DNA of 64,000 nt from Actinopolymorpha alba DSM 45243 (GTDB lineage: Bacteria > Actinomycetota > Actinomycetes > Propionibacteriales > Actinopolymorphaceae). The notes below the pieces were generated by a model. That model was not told where the DNA came from. It saw nothing but the letters and a program-made list of their open reading frames with translations, and ran no database searches. The first letter of the stretch is position 1, and the number at the start of each line of letters is the position of its first letter. Position numbers and translations under genes: made by a program. Shown one piece after another: positions 27,997-38,122 of the stretch. Location of the stretch: positions 144,018 through 208,017 of the forward strand of contig NZ_KB892768.1 of the NCBI RefSeq assembly GCF_000373925.1, in the 5' to 3' direction.

Positions 27997-28514
27997 CGTT
28001 CTCCCTGACTTGCGACCGTGATCCGTAGCACGATCTTTCCGTCGTTCCGCGGTGTTGGCTTGGCACCAGAGGATGGGACCAGCTCGTAGGGCTTCGTATT
28101 GAGCAGGACTGTGAAGGCGGGCGGCTTCGTGTCGGTGACCGGCTCCAGCGCACTGATCTGGAGCTGGTGATTGCCCTTGTAACTCCCGCCGCGGGCGTAG
28201 ATCTGTGCGATCGAATCCGCGATCGTCTTGCACCCTTGGCACTCCTCCGAACTCGCGGAGCGGAGTGCCGAGACATCGCCTGTGCCCTGGGCTTGGTTGA
28301 TCAGGTCAACATACCGGCGTACGGCCCGGGCCTGCGGCGACTCACTCGCGGGCGACGACGTGCGAGTGGGCGTAGGTGACGGAGACGCGCTGGCCGAGGT
28401 GCTCTCGGTTGGCCCGTCGTCAACCGGGGTGGGCTCGGGAGATCCACCAGTGCAGCCGGAAGCCGCGGCGGAGAATAGTGCGAGGAGAGCCGTAGCCCCC
28501 ACGAACCGCCGCAT
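27963..28514 (-). CDS. DUF6318 family lipoprotein
   Basis: A 183-residue lipoprotein. Lipobox ASGC ends at Cys21, followed by a Ser/Thr/Pro-rich spacer (about 25-60) and the DUF6318 body (RYVDLINQAQGTGDVSALRS, SEECQGCKTIADSIAQIYA). The CxxC pair in EECQGCK may form a disulfide outside the cell. I choose the ATG at 28514, because GGGGGAG lies 7 bases before it but is too close to the ATG at 28520. The next gene (PKD protein) starts inside its last codons. The two are likely to act together at the surface. Confidence 0.86.
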   Translation of the reverse strand: MRRFVGATALLALFSAAASGCTGGSPEPTPVDDGPTESTSASASPSPTPTRTSSPASESPQARAVRRYVDLINQAQGTGDVSALRSASSEECQGCKTIADSIAQIYARGGSYKGNHQLQISALEPVTDTKPPAFTVLLNTKPYELVPSSGAKPTPRNDGKIVLRITVASQGERWVVTELRNES

Positions 28515-28704
28515 GCGCATTCTCCCCCATTTCGCTCGAAAACCCGGCGAAGCCGCGCCATAGATTACCAGCAGTAATGTCCTTCGCTCTTCCTCCTCGC
28601 ACATAAGATCGACAGCTACTTTATGTAGGCATGGCTTCGCATATCGCTGCCGTACATGTAACCCGGAAACGGCATCCGTGCCGGGCGGTGCGCGTGCCGG
28701 CGGG

Positions 28705-29229
28705 TCAACCTCTCCAGAGCACTTCCGTCGACACCGCGCTGGAGACAACCCTGATCGCGGTGAGCTCACCGGCCTGGTCGCTACAGACCGCCGCCGCGCC
28801 GTCGAGCACGTGGTCGAAGCTGAAGCCGGTGAACCACTCAGCCGGCGCACCCGAGAGGCTGTTCACCCGCGCGGCCCGCGCGAGGAAGTGATCACGGAGG
28901 TAGCTGAGCCAGGACGCGCTCTCAGCCGGCGGGATGCCGTTGCCGCCCGCCAGGTCATGTGACGGCACCAGGGCGCGGCCGCCGTGACCGGGCGTCCACG
29001 GGCAGTGCAGGCCGGGCTGGCCCTCCGCCGGGAGGGAGTATTCGCTCAGATCGAGCTTGGGATCGAGGCATTCGGCGATGGGATTGTCGGGAACGGCGTA
29101 CGGCCCGCCGGGCCTTCGCCATCGGCGCGACTCCGCGAACGCCGTGAGGTATTCAAACTCGGCGCGACGAAGCGGCGGATCGATCCGGACATAACCAACC
29201 AGGCGAAACCTCTCGACGGGTTCCTCCAC
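28705..29229 (-). CDS. conserved actinobacterial hypothetical protein
   Basis: A 174-residue cytoplasmic protein without a signal or membrane segment. Notable stretches are FRLVGYVRIDPPLR, ESRRWRRPGGPYAVPDNP and HDLAGGNGIPPAESASWLSY. I believe similar proteins occur across actinomycetes, but I cannot name a function. The GTG at 29229 has GGGAGG 9 bases upstream. The C-terminus (LTAIRVVSSAVSTEVLWRG) is Val/Ser-rich. Confidence 0.65.
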   Translation of the reverse strand: MEEPVERFRLVGYVRIDPPLRRAEFEYLTAFAESRRWRRPGGPYAVPDNPIAECLDPKLDLSEYSLPAEGQPGLHCPWTPGHGGRALVPSHDLAGGNGIPPAESASWLSYLRDHFLARAARVNSLSGAPAEWFTGFSFDHVLDGAAAVCSDQAGELTAIRVVSSAVSTEVLWRG

Positions 29230-29447
29230 GGCAGACACCCTCCCAGGTAGCGAGGAGCGCAAAGCTCAACGGACGAGGAGATCGCGGGCACGGACCGGGT
29301 GGTTGGTCAGATACGAGAAGGCGCCGGCCGACGGCCACGCATGGCAGGATGCCCGACCGGAAGCACCCTGCGCTTCCGGTCATCCACAGCCAGCTACCTG
29401 TGGAAAACTTCCGTCACCGTACGCCGCCGAGCGGGCACCCTGATCCA

Positions 29448-29900
29448 GTGACCACGCCACTCCACCCTGTCGCCCACGGTGACTCGGCGACCCTGCTGCG
29501 CCGGATCAGCCGCCATGTGCCGTTCAGTTCCGACCGCGTCATCCTTGCCCTTATCCGACTCTCCCGCGGCTACGTCGATCGGGCCGCCTGGCTGGACGTA
29601 CCACTCGCCGGGTCCGACGGCCCGCCCGACGATCGGCAGGCGCGCGCCCGGGTCGACGCCGCGCTCTCCTCGATCACCCCGAAGCAACGCCAGAGCCCTC
29701 CCTCCCACGCCGTCGCACTGGTCCGGTGCCGACGGGGCCGGGTCGTGTGGTTGCCCTCCGACGACGTGTGGCTTTCCGCCCTGGCGAGCGAGACTGCCCG
29801 GCACAGGCTCCCTGTCGCCGAGGTCTTCCTCGTGACCGAACACGGGTGGCGCGGCTACTCCAGCACCAAAGCCGGATCAGCGCCCGCGCTGGCCGCGTGA
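29448..29900 (+). CDS. conserved hypothetical protein
   Basis: About 150 residues from the GTG at 29448 (frame open from 29349). The core RRISRHVPFSSDRVILALIRLSRGYVDRAAWLDVPLAG has predicted helices, followed by an Arg-rich strand (AVALVRCRRGRVVWLPSDDVW). No membrane or signal segment is present. I do not recognise a family. It lies 75 bases before the acylphosphatase gene on the same strand. Confidence 0.6.
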   Translation: MTTPLHPVAHGDSATLLRRISRHVPFSSDRVILALIRLSRGYVDRAAWLDVPLAGSDGPPDDRQARARVDAALSSITPKQRQSPPSHAVALVRCRRGRVVWLPSDDVWLSALASETARHRLPVAEVFLVTEHGWRGYSSTKAGSAPALAA

Positions 29901-29974
29901 CAGACACCGCCGTACGACGTCTCCGTGCCAGGCGCGGGTTCGAACCTCCCTCCTGGATGGGCAAGCTGGGGCAC

Positions 29975-30256
29975 ATGACCACCTCGCTCACCCGGACACA
30001 CGTCACGATTCACGGCATGGTTCAGGGCGTCTTCTTCCGGGACACCTGCCGCCGGATGGCGGAGCGGCTCGGCGTCGCCGGATGGGTACGCAACCGACCC
30101 GACGGCAGCGTCGAGGCGGTGTTCGAAGGCGGTGCGGGACCGGTCGAGGCAATCGTCGACTGGTGCCGGAACGGCCCGCCCCTCGCCCGCGTGGTGCGGG
30201 TCGACCGGAGCACCGAGCGACCCGAGGGCCTCACGGCCTTCGAGATCCGGCGGTGA
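29975..30256 (+). CDS. acyP: acylphosphatase
   Basis: A 93-residue enzyme that hydrolyses acyl phosphates such as carbamoyl or acetyl phosphate. The phosphate-binding loop and catalytic Arg are in [17 protein letters not shown], and the catalytic Asn is in [20 protein letters not shown]. The C-terminal FEIRR is standard. The ATG at 29975 gives the normal family length; an in-frame ATG at 29957 is less likely. Confidence 0.92.
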   Translation: MTTSLTRTHVTIHGMVQGVFFRDTCRRMAERLGVAGWVRNRPDGSVEAVFEGGAGPVEAIVDWCRNGPPLARVVRVDRSTERPEGLTAFEIRR

Positions 30257-30346
30257 CGCCGAGCACCACCCCAGCGACGTCGACCCCGCGTGGATGACGC
30301 CGCAGGTCAGAGCCCCACCCACGGCGGGCGGTCAGCATGCCGTAGC

Positions 30347-30363
30347 GCTCAGCGTTCCTTCAG
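30347..30363 (+). promoter_or_regulatory. direct repeat upstream of the MprA-like gene (candidate MprA box)
   Basis: GCTCAG at 30347 and CTTCAG at 30358 form a direct repeat with 11-bp period. It begins 40 bases before the GTG at 30387, exactly as the repeat before the PepD-like gene. OmpR-family regulators bind such paired repeats near -35. Confidence 0.55.
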
Positions 30364-30386
30364 GTCGGCACGGCACACTGGCACTC

Positions 30387-31067
30387 GTGCGCATCCTTGT
30401 CGTAGACGATGACCAGGGAGTCAGGGACTCCCTCCGTCGTTCGCTCGTCTTCAACGGTTACGAGGTCGACCTCGCCGAGAACGGCGAACAGGCCCTCCGC
30501 AGCGTCGCAGCCCAAAGCCCGGACGCGGTCGTGCTCGACGTCATGATGCCCCGTCTGGATGGCATCGCCACCTGCCGGGCGCTCCGGGCGACTGGTAACG
30601 ATGTGCCCATTCTGGTGCTGACCGCCCGGGACGCCGTGGCAGACCGGGTGTCCGGCCTGGACGCGGGCGCGGACGACTACCTGTCCAAGCCGTTCGCGCT
30701 GGAGGAGCTACTCGCCAGACTCCGAGCACTGCTCCGCCGGGCAACCCCTGGCGCTGACGGTGCGCAGCTGTCCTACGCCGACCTCAGCCTGGATCCGGGC
30801 ACCCGGGATGTACGCCGGGGCGGGCGCTCGATCAGCCTGACCCGTACCGAATTCGCCCTCCTCGAACTCTTCCTCCGCCATCCTCGACAGGTTCTGGAGC
30901 GTTCGCAGATCCTGGAGGAGGTGTGGGGCTTCGACTTCCCGACCTCGGCCAACTCGCTCGAGGTCTACGTCGGCTACCTTCGCCGTAAGACAGAAGGTAA
31001 CGGCGAACCCCGGCTGATCCACACGGTCCGCGGCGTCGGGTACGTCCTCCGAGAAACACCACCGTGA
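30387..31067 (+). CDS. mprA: response regulator, OmpR family, MprA-like
   Basis: A 226-residue two-component regulator. The receiver has VVDDDQG at the start, phospho-acceptor Asp in [12 protein letters not shown], then LTARD and the Lys in [15 protein letters not shown]. The winged-helix DNA-binding domain ends with [11 protein letters not shown] and [11 protein letters not shown]. The GTG at 30387 has no ribosome site and may be leaderless. The next gene is its histidine kinase (4-base overlap), followed by a PepD-like protease: this is the M. tuberculosis mprA-mprB-pepD order (Rv0981-0983), an envelope-stress module. Confidence 0.9.
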   Translation: MRILVVDDDQGVRDSLRRSLVFNGYEVDLAENGEQALRSVAAQSPDAVVLDVMMPRLDGIATCRALRATGNDVPILVLTARDAVADRVSGLDAGADDYLSKPFALEELLARLRALLRRATPGADGAQLSYADLSLDPGTRDVRRGGRSISLTRTEFALLELFLRHPRQVLERSQILEEVWGFDFPTSANSLEVYVGYLRRKTEGNGEPRLIHTVRGVGYVLRETPP

Positions 31068-32506
31068 GCCAACCCATCCAGTCCCCCCGGCGCTGGCCGC
31101 CTCGTAACCTCAGCCTGCGGTCCCGCGTCGGCCTGGTCGCCGCGCTCGGCGTGGGGATGATCGTCGTCCTCGTCTCGATCGCCGCGTACGTCACGGTTCG
31201 GAGCTCCCTGCTCAGCCAGGTCGACGCGAACCTCCTCGACCGTGCGCGGGCCGTCACTTCCTCTCCTGTCGACCAGGAGGCGCTCTCGCAGGTTCCGCCG
31301 CAGTTCCTCGGCGCCGCGGACATCCGGATCGCGTTGCTCACCGCCGACCAGCGGATCATCACCGCCAAGGACCAGAGCGGCGCGTACCAGAACCCTCCGG
31401 TCGGCCAGCCGGAGCTGAACGTCGCCAGCGGCGCAGCTCCCCAGAGCGTGCGCACCGCCACCAGCAGCGACGGACAGACGTACCGCGTCGTCGCCGTCCC
31501 GGCCGCCCGGGCCCCGGGTATCGCCCTCGTCCTCGGGCAGCCGACCGCCGCCACCGACCTGCTCCTGAAACGCCTCGGGCTGGTGCTTCTCCTGGTCGGA
31601 GGTGCCGGCATCGCGGTGGCCGCGTGGGCCGGGGTAGGGATCGCACGCACCGGGCTTCGGCCGGTCCAGCGGCTGACGTCGGCGACCGAACACGTCGCGC
31701 GGACCGGCGACCTGCGCCCGATTCCCGTGCAGGGCAACGACGAGTTGGCCCGCCTCACCCATTCGTTCAACGCGATGCTCTCGGCGCTCGCCGAGGCGCG
31801 GGCACGAGAACGCCGGCTGATCGCCGACGCGGGACACGAGCTCCGCACGCCACTCACCAGCCTGCGCACCAACCTCGACCTGCTCGCGCAGAGCGAGGGA
31901 CGCCCAGGCCTCGCGCCGGCGGAGCGCCAGGCCCTGCTCCAGGACGTGCGGGCCCAGGTTGGAGAACTCTCCGCCCTGGTGGGCGACCTGGTCGAGCTCT
32001 CCCGGGAGGACCCGCCCTCGACCGCGCACGCGCCAGTCGACCTCGCCGACATCGTGACGCACGCCGTCGAGCGGGTACGCCGGCGGGCGCCGGGACTCCG
32101 GTTCGCGGTCGACGCCCAACCATGGACCGTGTTCGGTGACGCGCAGGCCTTGGAACGCGCGGTCACGAACCTCCTCGACAACGCCGGGAAGTGGAGCCCT
32201 CCACAGGGAACGGTGACGGTCAATCTCCGCCACGGCGTCCTCACCGTCGCCGACCAGGGGCCGGGTATCGCCGAGGCGGACCTGCCGCACGTCTTCGAGC
32301 GCTTCTATCGTTCCGCCGAGGCGCGCACCATGCCCGGCTCGGGTCTTGGCCTCTCGATCGTGAAGCAGGCCGCCGACCGGCACGGCGGAACCATCAGCGC
32401 CGGCCGCGCCCTTGGCGGGGGTGCGCTCCTGACGCTCAGGCTGCCCGGCGTACCCACGCCGATGCGCCCGGGCGCACCGTCCGCCGGCCGCGGCTCGGTC
32501 AGGTAG
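31064..32506 (+). CDS. mprB: sensor histidine kinase, MprB-like
   Basis: A 480-residue membrane kinase. Helix 1 is at about residues 23-45, an extracytoplasmic sensor at about 46-165, helix 2 at about 168-190 ([20 protein letters not shown]), then HAMP, the phospho-acceptor His in [13 protein letters not shown], the N-box ([11 protein letters not shown]) and G-boxes ([28 protein letters not shown]). It starts in a GTGA overlap with the regulator gene. In mycobacteria MprB senses unfolded envelope proteins with DnaK and PepD; the same is inferred here. Confidence 0.9.
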   Translation: MSQPIQSPRRWPPRNLSLRSRVGLVAALGVGMIVVLVSIAAYVTVRSSLLSQVDANLLDRARAVTSSPVDQEALSQVPPQFLGAADIRIALLTADQRIITAKDQSGAYQNPPVGQPELNVASGAAPQSVRTATSSDGQTYRVVAVPAARAPGIALVLGQPTAATDLLLKRLGLVLLLVGGAGIAVAAWAGVGIARTGLRPVQRLTSATEHVARTGDLRPIPVQGNDELARLTHSFNAMLSALAEARARERRLIADAGHELRTPLTSLRTNLDLLAQSEGRPGLAPAERQALLQDVRAQVGELSALVGDLVELSREDPPSTAHAPVDLADIVTHAVERVRRRAPGLRFAVDAQPWTVFGDAQALERAVTNLLDNAGKWSPPQGTVTVNLRHGVLTVADQGPGIAEADLPHVFERFYRSAEARTMPGSGLGLSIVKQAADRHGGTISAGRALGGGALLTLRLPGVPTPMRPGAPSAGRGSVR

Positions 32507-32572
32507 TCCCGGACCCCTGCGGCTTCCGTTACCTTCACCGAAGTCCGGTTTCTTCGACGCCTCTGGGGTAGC

Positions 32573-32589
32573 TCTCAGTTTGATCTCAG
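32573..32589 (+). promoter_or_regulatory. direct repeat upstream of the PepD-like gene (candidate MprA box)
   Basis: Two identical TCTCAG copies at 32573 and 32584 (11-bp period) start 40 bases before the ATG at 32613. AATCTT at 32601 could be the -10, which would put the repeat over -35 and give a leaderless mRNA. Confidence 0.6.
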
Positions 32590-32612
32590 CAACCGGGACG
32601 AATCTTGGCGTT

Positions 32613-34052
32613 ATGAGCGAGACGACTCCACAACCCGACCAGCCGCCGCGCCGTCCGGAAGAGCGCCCCACCGCCTCGACCGCGGGGCCTGGGCCTTCCT
32701 TCGAGCCGCCCGCAGGGCAGCCTGGTGGGCAGCCTGGTGGGCAGCCTGGTGGGCAGTACGCCTCCGAGGAGACGCGCGCTCTCCCGCCGTTCAGCCCCTA
32801 TCCGTACGGCCAGCAACCGCCCGCATGGTCGCCCTCCCCACCGCCCGCGCCGGCCAAGCCCAAGCCGCGAGCCCGGCGGGGTGCGGCGGCGCTGGTGGCG
32901 GTGGCGGTCGCGGCTGGTCTGGTTGGCGGAGGGACTGGTACGGCCGCGACCTACTTCCTGACCCGCGACCAGCAGCCCGCGTCCACGGCCACTGCCCTGG
33001 ACCAGGCGCCGCCGAAGTCACAGAACGCCTCGAGCGCACCGGCGGGCAGCGTCCAGCAGGTCGCCAACCGGTTGCTCCCCAGCGTCGTATCCATCACGAT
33101 CGCGACGTCTCAGGGCAACGGGAACGGCAGCGGGATCGTCCTCAGCGCCGACGGCCTGATCCTCACCAACAACCACGTCGCCGCGCCCGCTTCGCAGGGT
33201 GGTCGACTCAGCGTGACGTTCAGCGACGGCAAGACAGCACGCGCCGAGATCGTGGGGCTCGACCCGACCACCGACCTCGCCGTCATCCGGGCACGGAACG
33301 TCTCAGGGCTGACTCCCGCCCGGCTCGGTAGCTCCGGCGATCTCTCGGTCGGACAGAACGTCGTGGCGATCGGCTCGCCCCTGGGGCTCTCGGGCACCGT
33401 CACGTCGGGCATCGTGAGTGCGCTCAACCGGCCGGTCCGCACTGGCGACTCCTCCTCCGGGGACCAGAGCAACACCGTCATCGACGCCATCCAGACCGAC
33501 GCGGCGATCAATCCGGGTAACTCCGGTGGCGCGCTGGTCAACATGGCGGGCGAGGTGGTCGGCATCAACAGCGCCATCGCCACGCTCGGTAGTTCGATGG
33601 GCGGCCAGTCGGGTTCGATCGGTGTGGGATTCGCCATCCCGATCGACGAGGCCCGCCCGATCGCGCAGGAACTCATCAGGAACGGCAAGGCCGAACACGC
33701 CCAGCTTGGCGTCTCAGTCTCGCCGGCCACCTCCTCTGGCGGCACGGCTGACGGCGCCAAGATCCAGGCCGTCACGCCGGGCGGAGCTGCCGACAGGGCC
33801 GGTCTGAAGGCGGGTGACGTCGTCACCAAGGTCGACAAGCGCCAGGTGACCGACGCGGACTCGCTCATCGCCGCCGTGCGCTCCAACCGGCCGGGCACCA
33901 AGGTCACGCTGACTTACGTACGAAACGGCAAGACCGAGACCGTCACGGCGACACTCGGCAGCGACGGCGGAAAGAGCCAGCAGCCGCAGCAGCAGAACCC
34001 GCAGCAAGAGGAGCAGGACTCCAACCCTCTGCCCTTCCCCTGGCCGCGCTGA
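32613..34052 (+). CDS. pepD: membrane-anchored HtrA-type serine protease with PDZ domain, PepD-like
   Basis: A 479-residue trypsin-fold protease. An N-terminal cytoplasmic Pro/Gly-rich tail (with three GQPG repeats at 32715-32750) leads to one membrane helix (about 88-112). The protease domain has catalytic His in LTNNHVAA, Asp in TTDLAVI and Ser in NPGNSGGALVN; the PDZ domain (about 355-450) has QAVTPGGAADRAGLKAGDVV. The C-terminus is Gln-rich. It degrades or refolds damaged extracytoplasmic proteins. It follows mprAB, and a TCTCAG direct repeat 40 bases upstream suggests MprA control. The ATG lacks a ribosome site. Confidence 0.9.
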   Translation: MSETTPQPDQPPRRPEERPTASTAGPGPSFEPPAGQPGGQPGGQPGGQYASEETRALPPFSPYPYGQQPPAWSPSPPPAPAKPKPRARRGAAALVAVAVAAGLVGGGTGTAATYFLTRDQQPASTATALDQAPPKSQNASSAPAGSVQQVANRLLPSVVSITIATSQGNGNGSGIVLSADGLILTNNHVAAPASQGGRLSVTFSDGKTARAEIVGLDPTTDLAVIRARNVSGLTPARLGSSGDLSVGQNVVAIGSPLGLSGTVTSGIVSALNRPVRTGDSSSGDQSNTVIDAIQTDAAINPGNSGGALVNMAGEVVGINSAIATLGSSMGGQSGSIGVGFAIPIDEARPIAQELIRNGKAEHAQLGVSVSPATSSGGTADGAKIQAVTPGGAADRAGLKAGDVVTKVDKRQVTDADSLIAAVRSNRPGTKVTLTYVRNGKTETVTATLGSDGGKSQQPQQQNPQQEEQDSNPLPFPWPR

Positions 34053-34056
34053 GAAA

Positions 34057-34087
34057 TCCGCCGGGATCCCGGTGCTCCCCCGGCGGA
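34057..34087. terminator. bidirectional terminator between the PepD-like and pyrD genes
   Basis: A 9-bp stem (TCCGCCGGG at 34057-34065 with CCCGGCGGA at 34079-34087) and 13-base loop between convergent stops at 34052 and 34109. Confidence 0.78.
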
Positions 34088-34108
34088 GATCTCTCGAGCA
34101 GGCCCCGC

Positions 34109-35209
<1,101 letters not shown>

Positions 35210-35250
35210 CGCCGTCCAGGCATGTCGGTGGTCGCCTGGAGAATGCTTTC

Positions 35251-36786
35251 ATGCTGTTCGCTGACCTCGCGCGCGCCTCCACCGCGATCTCGAGCACGCG
35301 CTCGCGCCTGGAGAAGGTGCGCCACATCGCCGTCTGCCTGCGCGCCGCCGATCCAGACGAGGTTGGTCTCGTGGTCTCCTACCTCGCCGGTGAGCTGCGG
35401 CAACGCCGCACTGGTGTCGGATACGCCGCGCTGCGGGACCTGCCGGCTCCGGCGACCACGCCCAGCCTCGGCGTCAGTGAGGTCGACGCCGCCTTCGCGG
35501 AGATCGCCGAGGTCGCGGGTGCCGGATCGCAAGCCCGCCGCCAGCAGCTGCTCACCGATCTCTGGGCGCGGGCGACGGACGACGAGCAGCGGTTGCTGGC
35601 CGGCCTCGTCACCGGCGAGCTCCGGCAGGGCGCGCTCGACGGTGTCATGCTCGACGCGGTGATCAGGGCCAGCGAGCTACCCGCCGTCGACATCCGGCGG
35701 GCGGTCATGGTGGCTGGCGCGGTCCCACCGGTAGCGACCGCCGCCGTCGCCGCCGGTGGCGACCCGAGCGTTCTCGACGCGTTCCGGCTCGAGGTCGGCC
35801 GACCGTTGCGGCCCATGCTCGCCTCCCCCGCACCCGACGTCGCCGAGGCGCTCACCAAGCTCGGTGGGCCGGCGAGGTGGGAGTGGAAGCTCGACGGCAT
35901 CCGGGTTCAGGTGCACCGCGCCGGCGACACCGTACGCGTCTTCACCCGCACGCTTGACGAGGTCACCGACCGGCTGCCCGAGGTGGTCGAGGCCGTCCGC
36001 GCCCTGCCGGTCACGTCCGTCGTCCTCGACGGCGAGGTGATCGCCCTGGATGACGCCGAGCGGCCGCGCCCGTTCCAGGTCACGGCCAGCCGGGTCGGCT
36101 CCCGTATCGACGTTGAGCGCCTGCGGGCCGCGACGCCGGTCCGGGCGTTCTTCTTCGACGTTCTCCACCGCGACGGCACCGACCTGATCGGCCAACCCGG
36201 TGCTGACCGCTGGAGCGTGCTCGAAGACCTGCTGCCCGAGACGCTCCGGGTTCCCCGACTCGTCACCGATGACGTCGCGCGGGCCGAGGCGTTCTTCGCC
36301 GAGACCGTGCGCCGCGGGCACGAAGGACTGGTCGCCAAGTCGCCGGACGCACCCTACGACGCCGGCCGCCGGGGTTCGGCCTGGATCAAGGTCAAGCCGC
36401 GGCACACCCTGGACCTGGTCGTGCTGGCGGTCGAGTGGGGCCACGGCCGCCGCACCGGCCTGCTGTCCAATCTTCACCTGGGTGCGCGTGACCCCGACAC
36501 GGGTGAGTTCGTCATGCTCGGCAAGACCTTCAAGGGGCTGACCGACGAGCTCCTGCGCTGGCAGACCGAGCGGCTGCTGGAGCTGGAGACCGACCGTGAC
36601 CGCTGGACCGTCTATGTCCGACCCGAGCTGGTGGTGGAGATCGCCTTCGACGGCGTACAAACATCCAGTAAGTACCCCGGCGGCATGGCTCTGCGCTTCG
36701 CCCGGGTCCTGCGGTATCGCCCTGACAAAAAGGCCGAAGACGCCGACACCGTGGCGAGCGTCCGCGAGATTCACGAACGCACCTGA
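35251..36786 (+). CDS. ligB: ATP-dependent DNA ligase, LigB type
   Basis: A 511-residue ligase, close to M. tuberculosis LigB (507). The adenylated lysine is Lys213 in WKLDGIRVQ; later motifs include VLDGEVIALD, FFFDVLHRDG, HEGLVAKSPDAPYDAGRRG and the WIKVKP motif V. The N-terminal 180 residues form the DNA-binding domain. It seals nicks using ATP; actinobacteria carry it besides NAD-dependent LigA. The ATG at 35251 follows GGAGA by 8 bases. Confidence 0.94.
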   Translation: MLFADLARASTAISSTRSRLEKVRHIAVCLRAADPDEVGLVVSYLAGELRQRRTGVGYAALRDLPAPATTPSLGVSEVDAAFAEIAEVAGAGSQARRQQLLTDLWARATDDEQRLLAGLVTGELRQGALDGVMLDAVIRASELPAVDIRRAVMVAGAVPPVATAAVAAGGDPSVLDAFRLEVGRPLRPMLASPAPDVAEALTKLGGPARWEWKLDGIRVQVHRAGDTVRVFTRTLDEVTDRLPEVVEAVRALPVTSVVLDGEVIALDDAERPRPFQVTASRVGSRIDVERLRAATPVRAFFFDVLHRDGTDLIGQPGADRWSVLEDLLPETLRVPRLVTDDVARAEAFFAETVRRGHEGLVAKSPDAPYDAGRRGSAWIKVKPRHTLDLVVLAVEWGHGRRTGLLSNLHLGARDPDTGEFVMLGKTFKGLTDELLRWQTERLLELETDRDRWTVYVRPELVVEIAFDGVQTSSKYPGGMALRFARVLRYRPDKKAEDADTVASVREIHERT

Positions 36787-37003
36787 CCTACCGGGGAGGG
36801 GACCCGGGCGACGCCGGCCGCGGGCGCGACGGCACACGCTGCCAGGCTGGCCAAAGAACGCAAGCTGGCCGGGGAGAGAACGCAAGATGGCACACATGAA
36901 CCCCGGCGCATCGGGAATTCGGCCACGGGCTCGAGACGTTGAGCTGGGTGAACGGATCTCGGGGGTTCTACGAGATCCGCCTGCCTAGCCGGGAGGAGCC
37001 ACA

Positions 37004-37966
37004 TTGCCAGTGCGCCGTCGCCATGCAGATGACCTCGTCGAAGACCGCGACCTCGTTGGTCGCTACCTCGACGAGATCTCGCGTACGCCGTTGCTCGACG
37101 CGGCGCAGGAAGTCGAGCTTGCCAAGGCTATCGAGGCCGGTCAACTCGCGGAACAACTGCTCGACCACAACCGTACCGGCGCTCTCGGACGTGTGCCAGC
37201 GGAGGCGACTCCTGAAGAGCTGGCCTGGGTGGCTGACGAAGGTCGCCGGGCGAAGCGGCACTTCCTCGAGGCGAACCTCCGCCTCGTGGTGTCGATCGCT
37301 CGCCGTTACGGGCGATCCGGACTCCCCCTCCTCGACCTGGTGCAAGAGGGCAATACCGGCCTGATCCGGGCAATTGAGAAGTTCGACTACACCAAGGGCT
37401 ACAAGTTCTCGACGTACGCCACGTGGTGGATCCGGCAGGCCATCACCCGGGGTATCGCCCAGCAGGCACGGGTGGTCCGGCTTCCCGTCCACGTCGTGGA
37501 GGACCTGAACGCCCTCGGCGCCGCCCGCCGGGCTCTCGAACGCGAGCTCGGCCGCGAACCCGAGAACGCCGAGCTGGCCAACCAGCTGGGTGTTCCGGAG
37601 CAGCGCGTGGAGGAGCTGGTCAGCTGGGGCCGCGACCACGTGTCGCTGGACGTCACGGTCGACGATGACGGCGAGACCTCGCTCGGCGACCTCGTGGCCC
37701 GCGACGTGATGCCAGGTCCCGACGAGACGGTGGTCGCCGCGGAGTCGAGTTCCCGACTTGCCGCACTGATCGAGACCCTCGACGAGCGTTCGGCCGAGAT
37801 CGTGCGGCTGCGGTACGGCCTCGACGACGGCCGCCCGTGGAAGCTTGCGGAGATCGCCGACCGGTTCGGCCTGTCACGCGAACGCGTGCGCCAACTCGAA
37901 CGCGACGCCCTCCACCGGCTGCGCAAGATCGCCGAACCCGACCTGGTGGGTCCGAACGCGGCCTAA
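37004..37966 (+). CDS. RNA polymerase sigma factor, group 2 (SigB/HrdD-like)
   Basis: A 320-residue sigma-70 factor with regions 1.2 to 4.2 and no region 1.1. Landmarks are [57 protein letters not shown] and the region 4.2 helix-turn-helix FGLSRERVRQLERDALHRL. It differs clearly from the two HrdB-like proteins of this window and resembles stationary-phase or stress SigB/HrdD factors. The TTG start at 37004 is supported by GGAGGAG 5 bases ahead. The long acidic linker (TVDDDGETSLGDL) precedes region 4. Confidence 0.92.
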   Translation: MPVRRRHADDLVEDRDLVGRYLDEISRTPLLDAAQEVELAKAIEAGQLAEQLLDHNRTGALGRVPAEATPEELAWVADEGRRAKRHFLEANLRLVVSIARRYGRSGLPLLDLVQEGNTGLIRAIEKFDYTKGYKFSTYATWWIRQAITRGIAQQARVVRLPVHVVEDLNALGAARRALERELGREPENAELANQLGVPEQRVEELVSWGRDHVSLDVTVDDDGETSLGDLVARDVMPGPDETVVAAESSSRLAALIETLDERSAEIVRLRYGLDDGRPWKLAEIADRFGLSRERVRQLERDALHRLRKIAEPDLVGPNAA

Positions 37967-37982
37967 CAGCTCAGCGACACCG

Positions 37983-38021
37983 AGGCGCCCTGGTCCACGC
38001 CCGTTGCGGACCGGGGCGCCT
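37983..38021 (+). terminator. terminator after the group 2 sigma gene
   Basis: A 14-bp stem with one G-T pair (37983-37996 with 38008-38021, AGGCGCCCTGGTCC arm) and an 11-base loop, beginning 17 bases after the stop and followed by GGTGTTCTGG. Confidence 0.8.
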
Positions 38022-38122
38022 GGTGTTCTGGCTCAGCACCCGGGCGGCCGTGCGTCCTTGGGGGAGCCCCGCGCTACGGTGGGTCCCCGTATCTACGTTG
38101 AGTTATGAGTAAGGGAGTGTCG

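Noticed and set aside
30832..32671. Minus-strand frames of 470 and 565 codons
   Set aside because: Antisense to the MprA/MprB-like genes; Arg/Gly-rich translations without conserved motifs.
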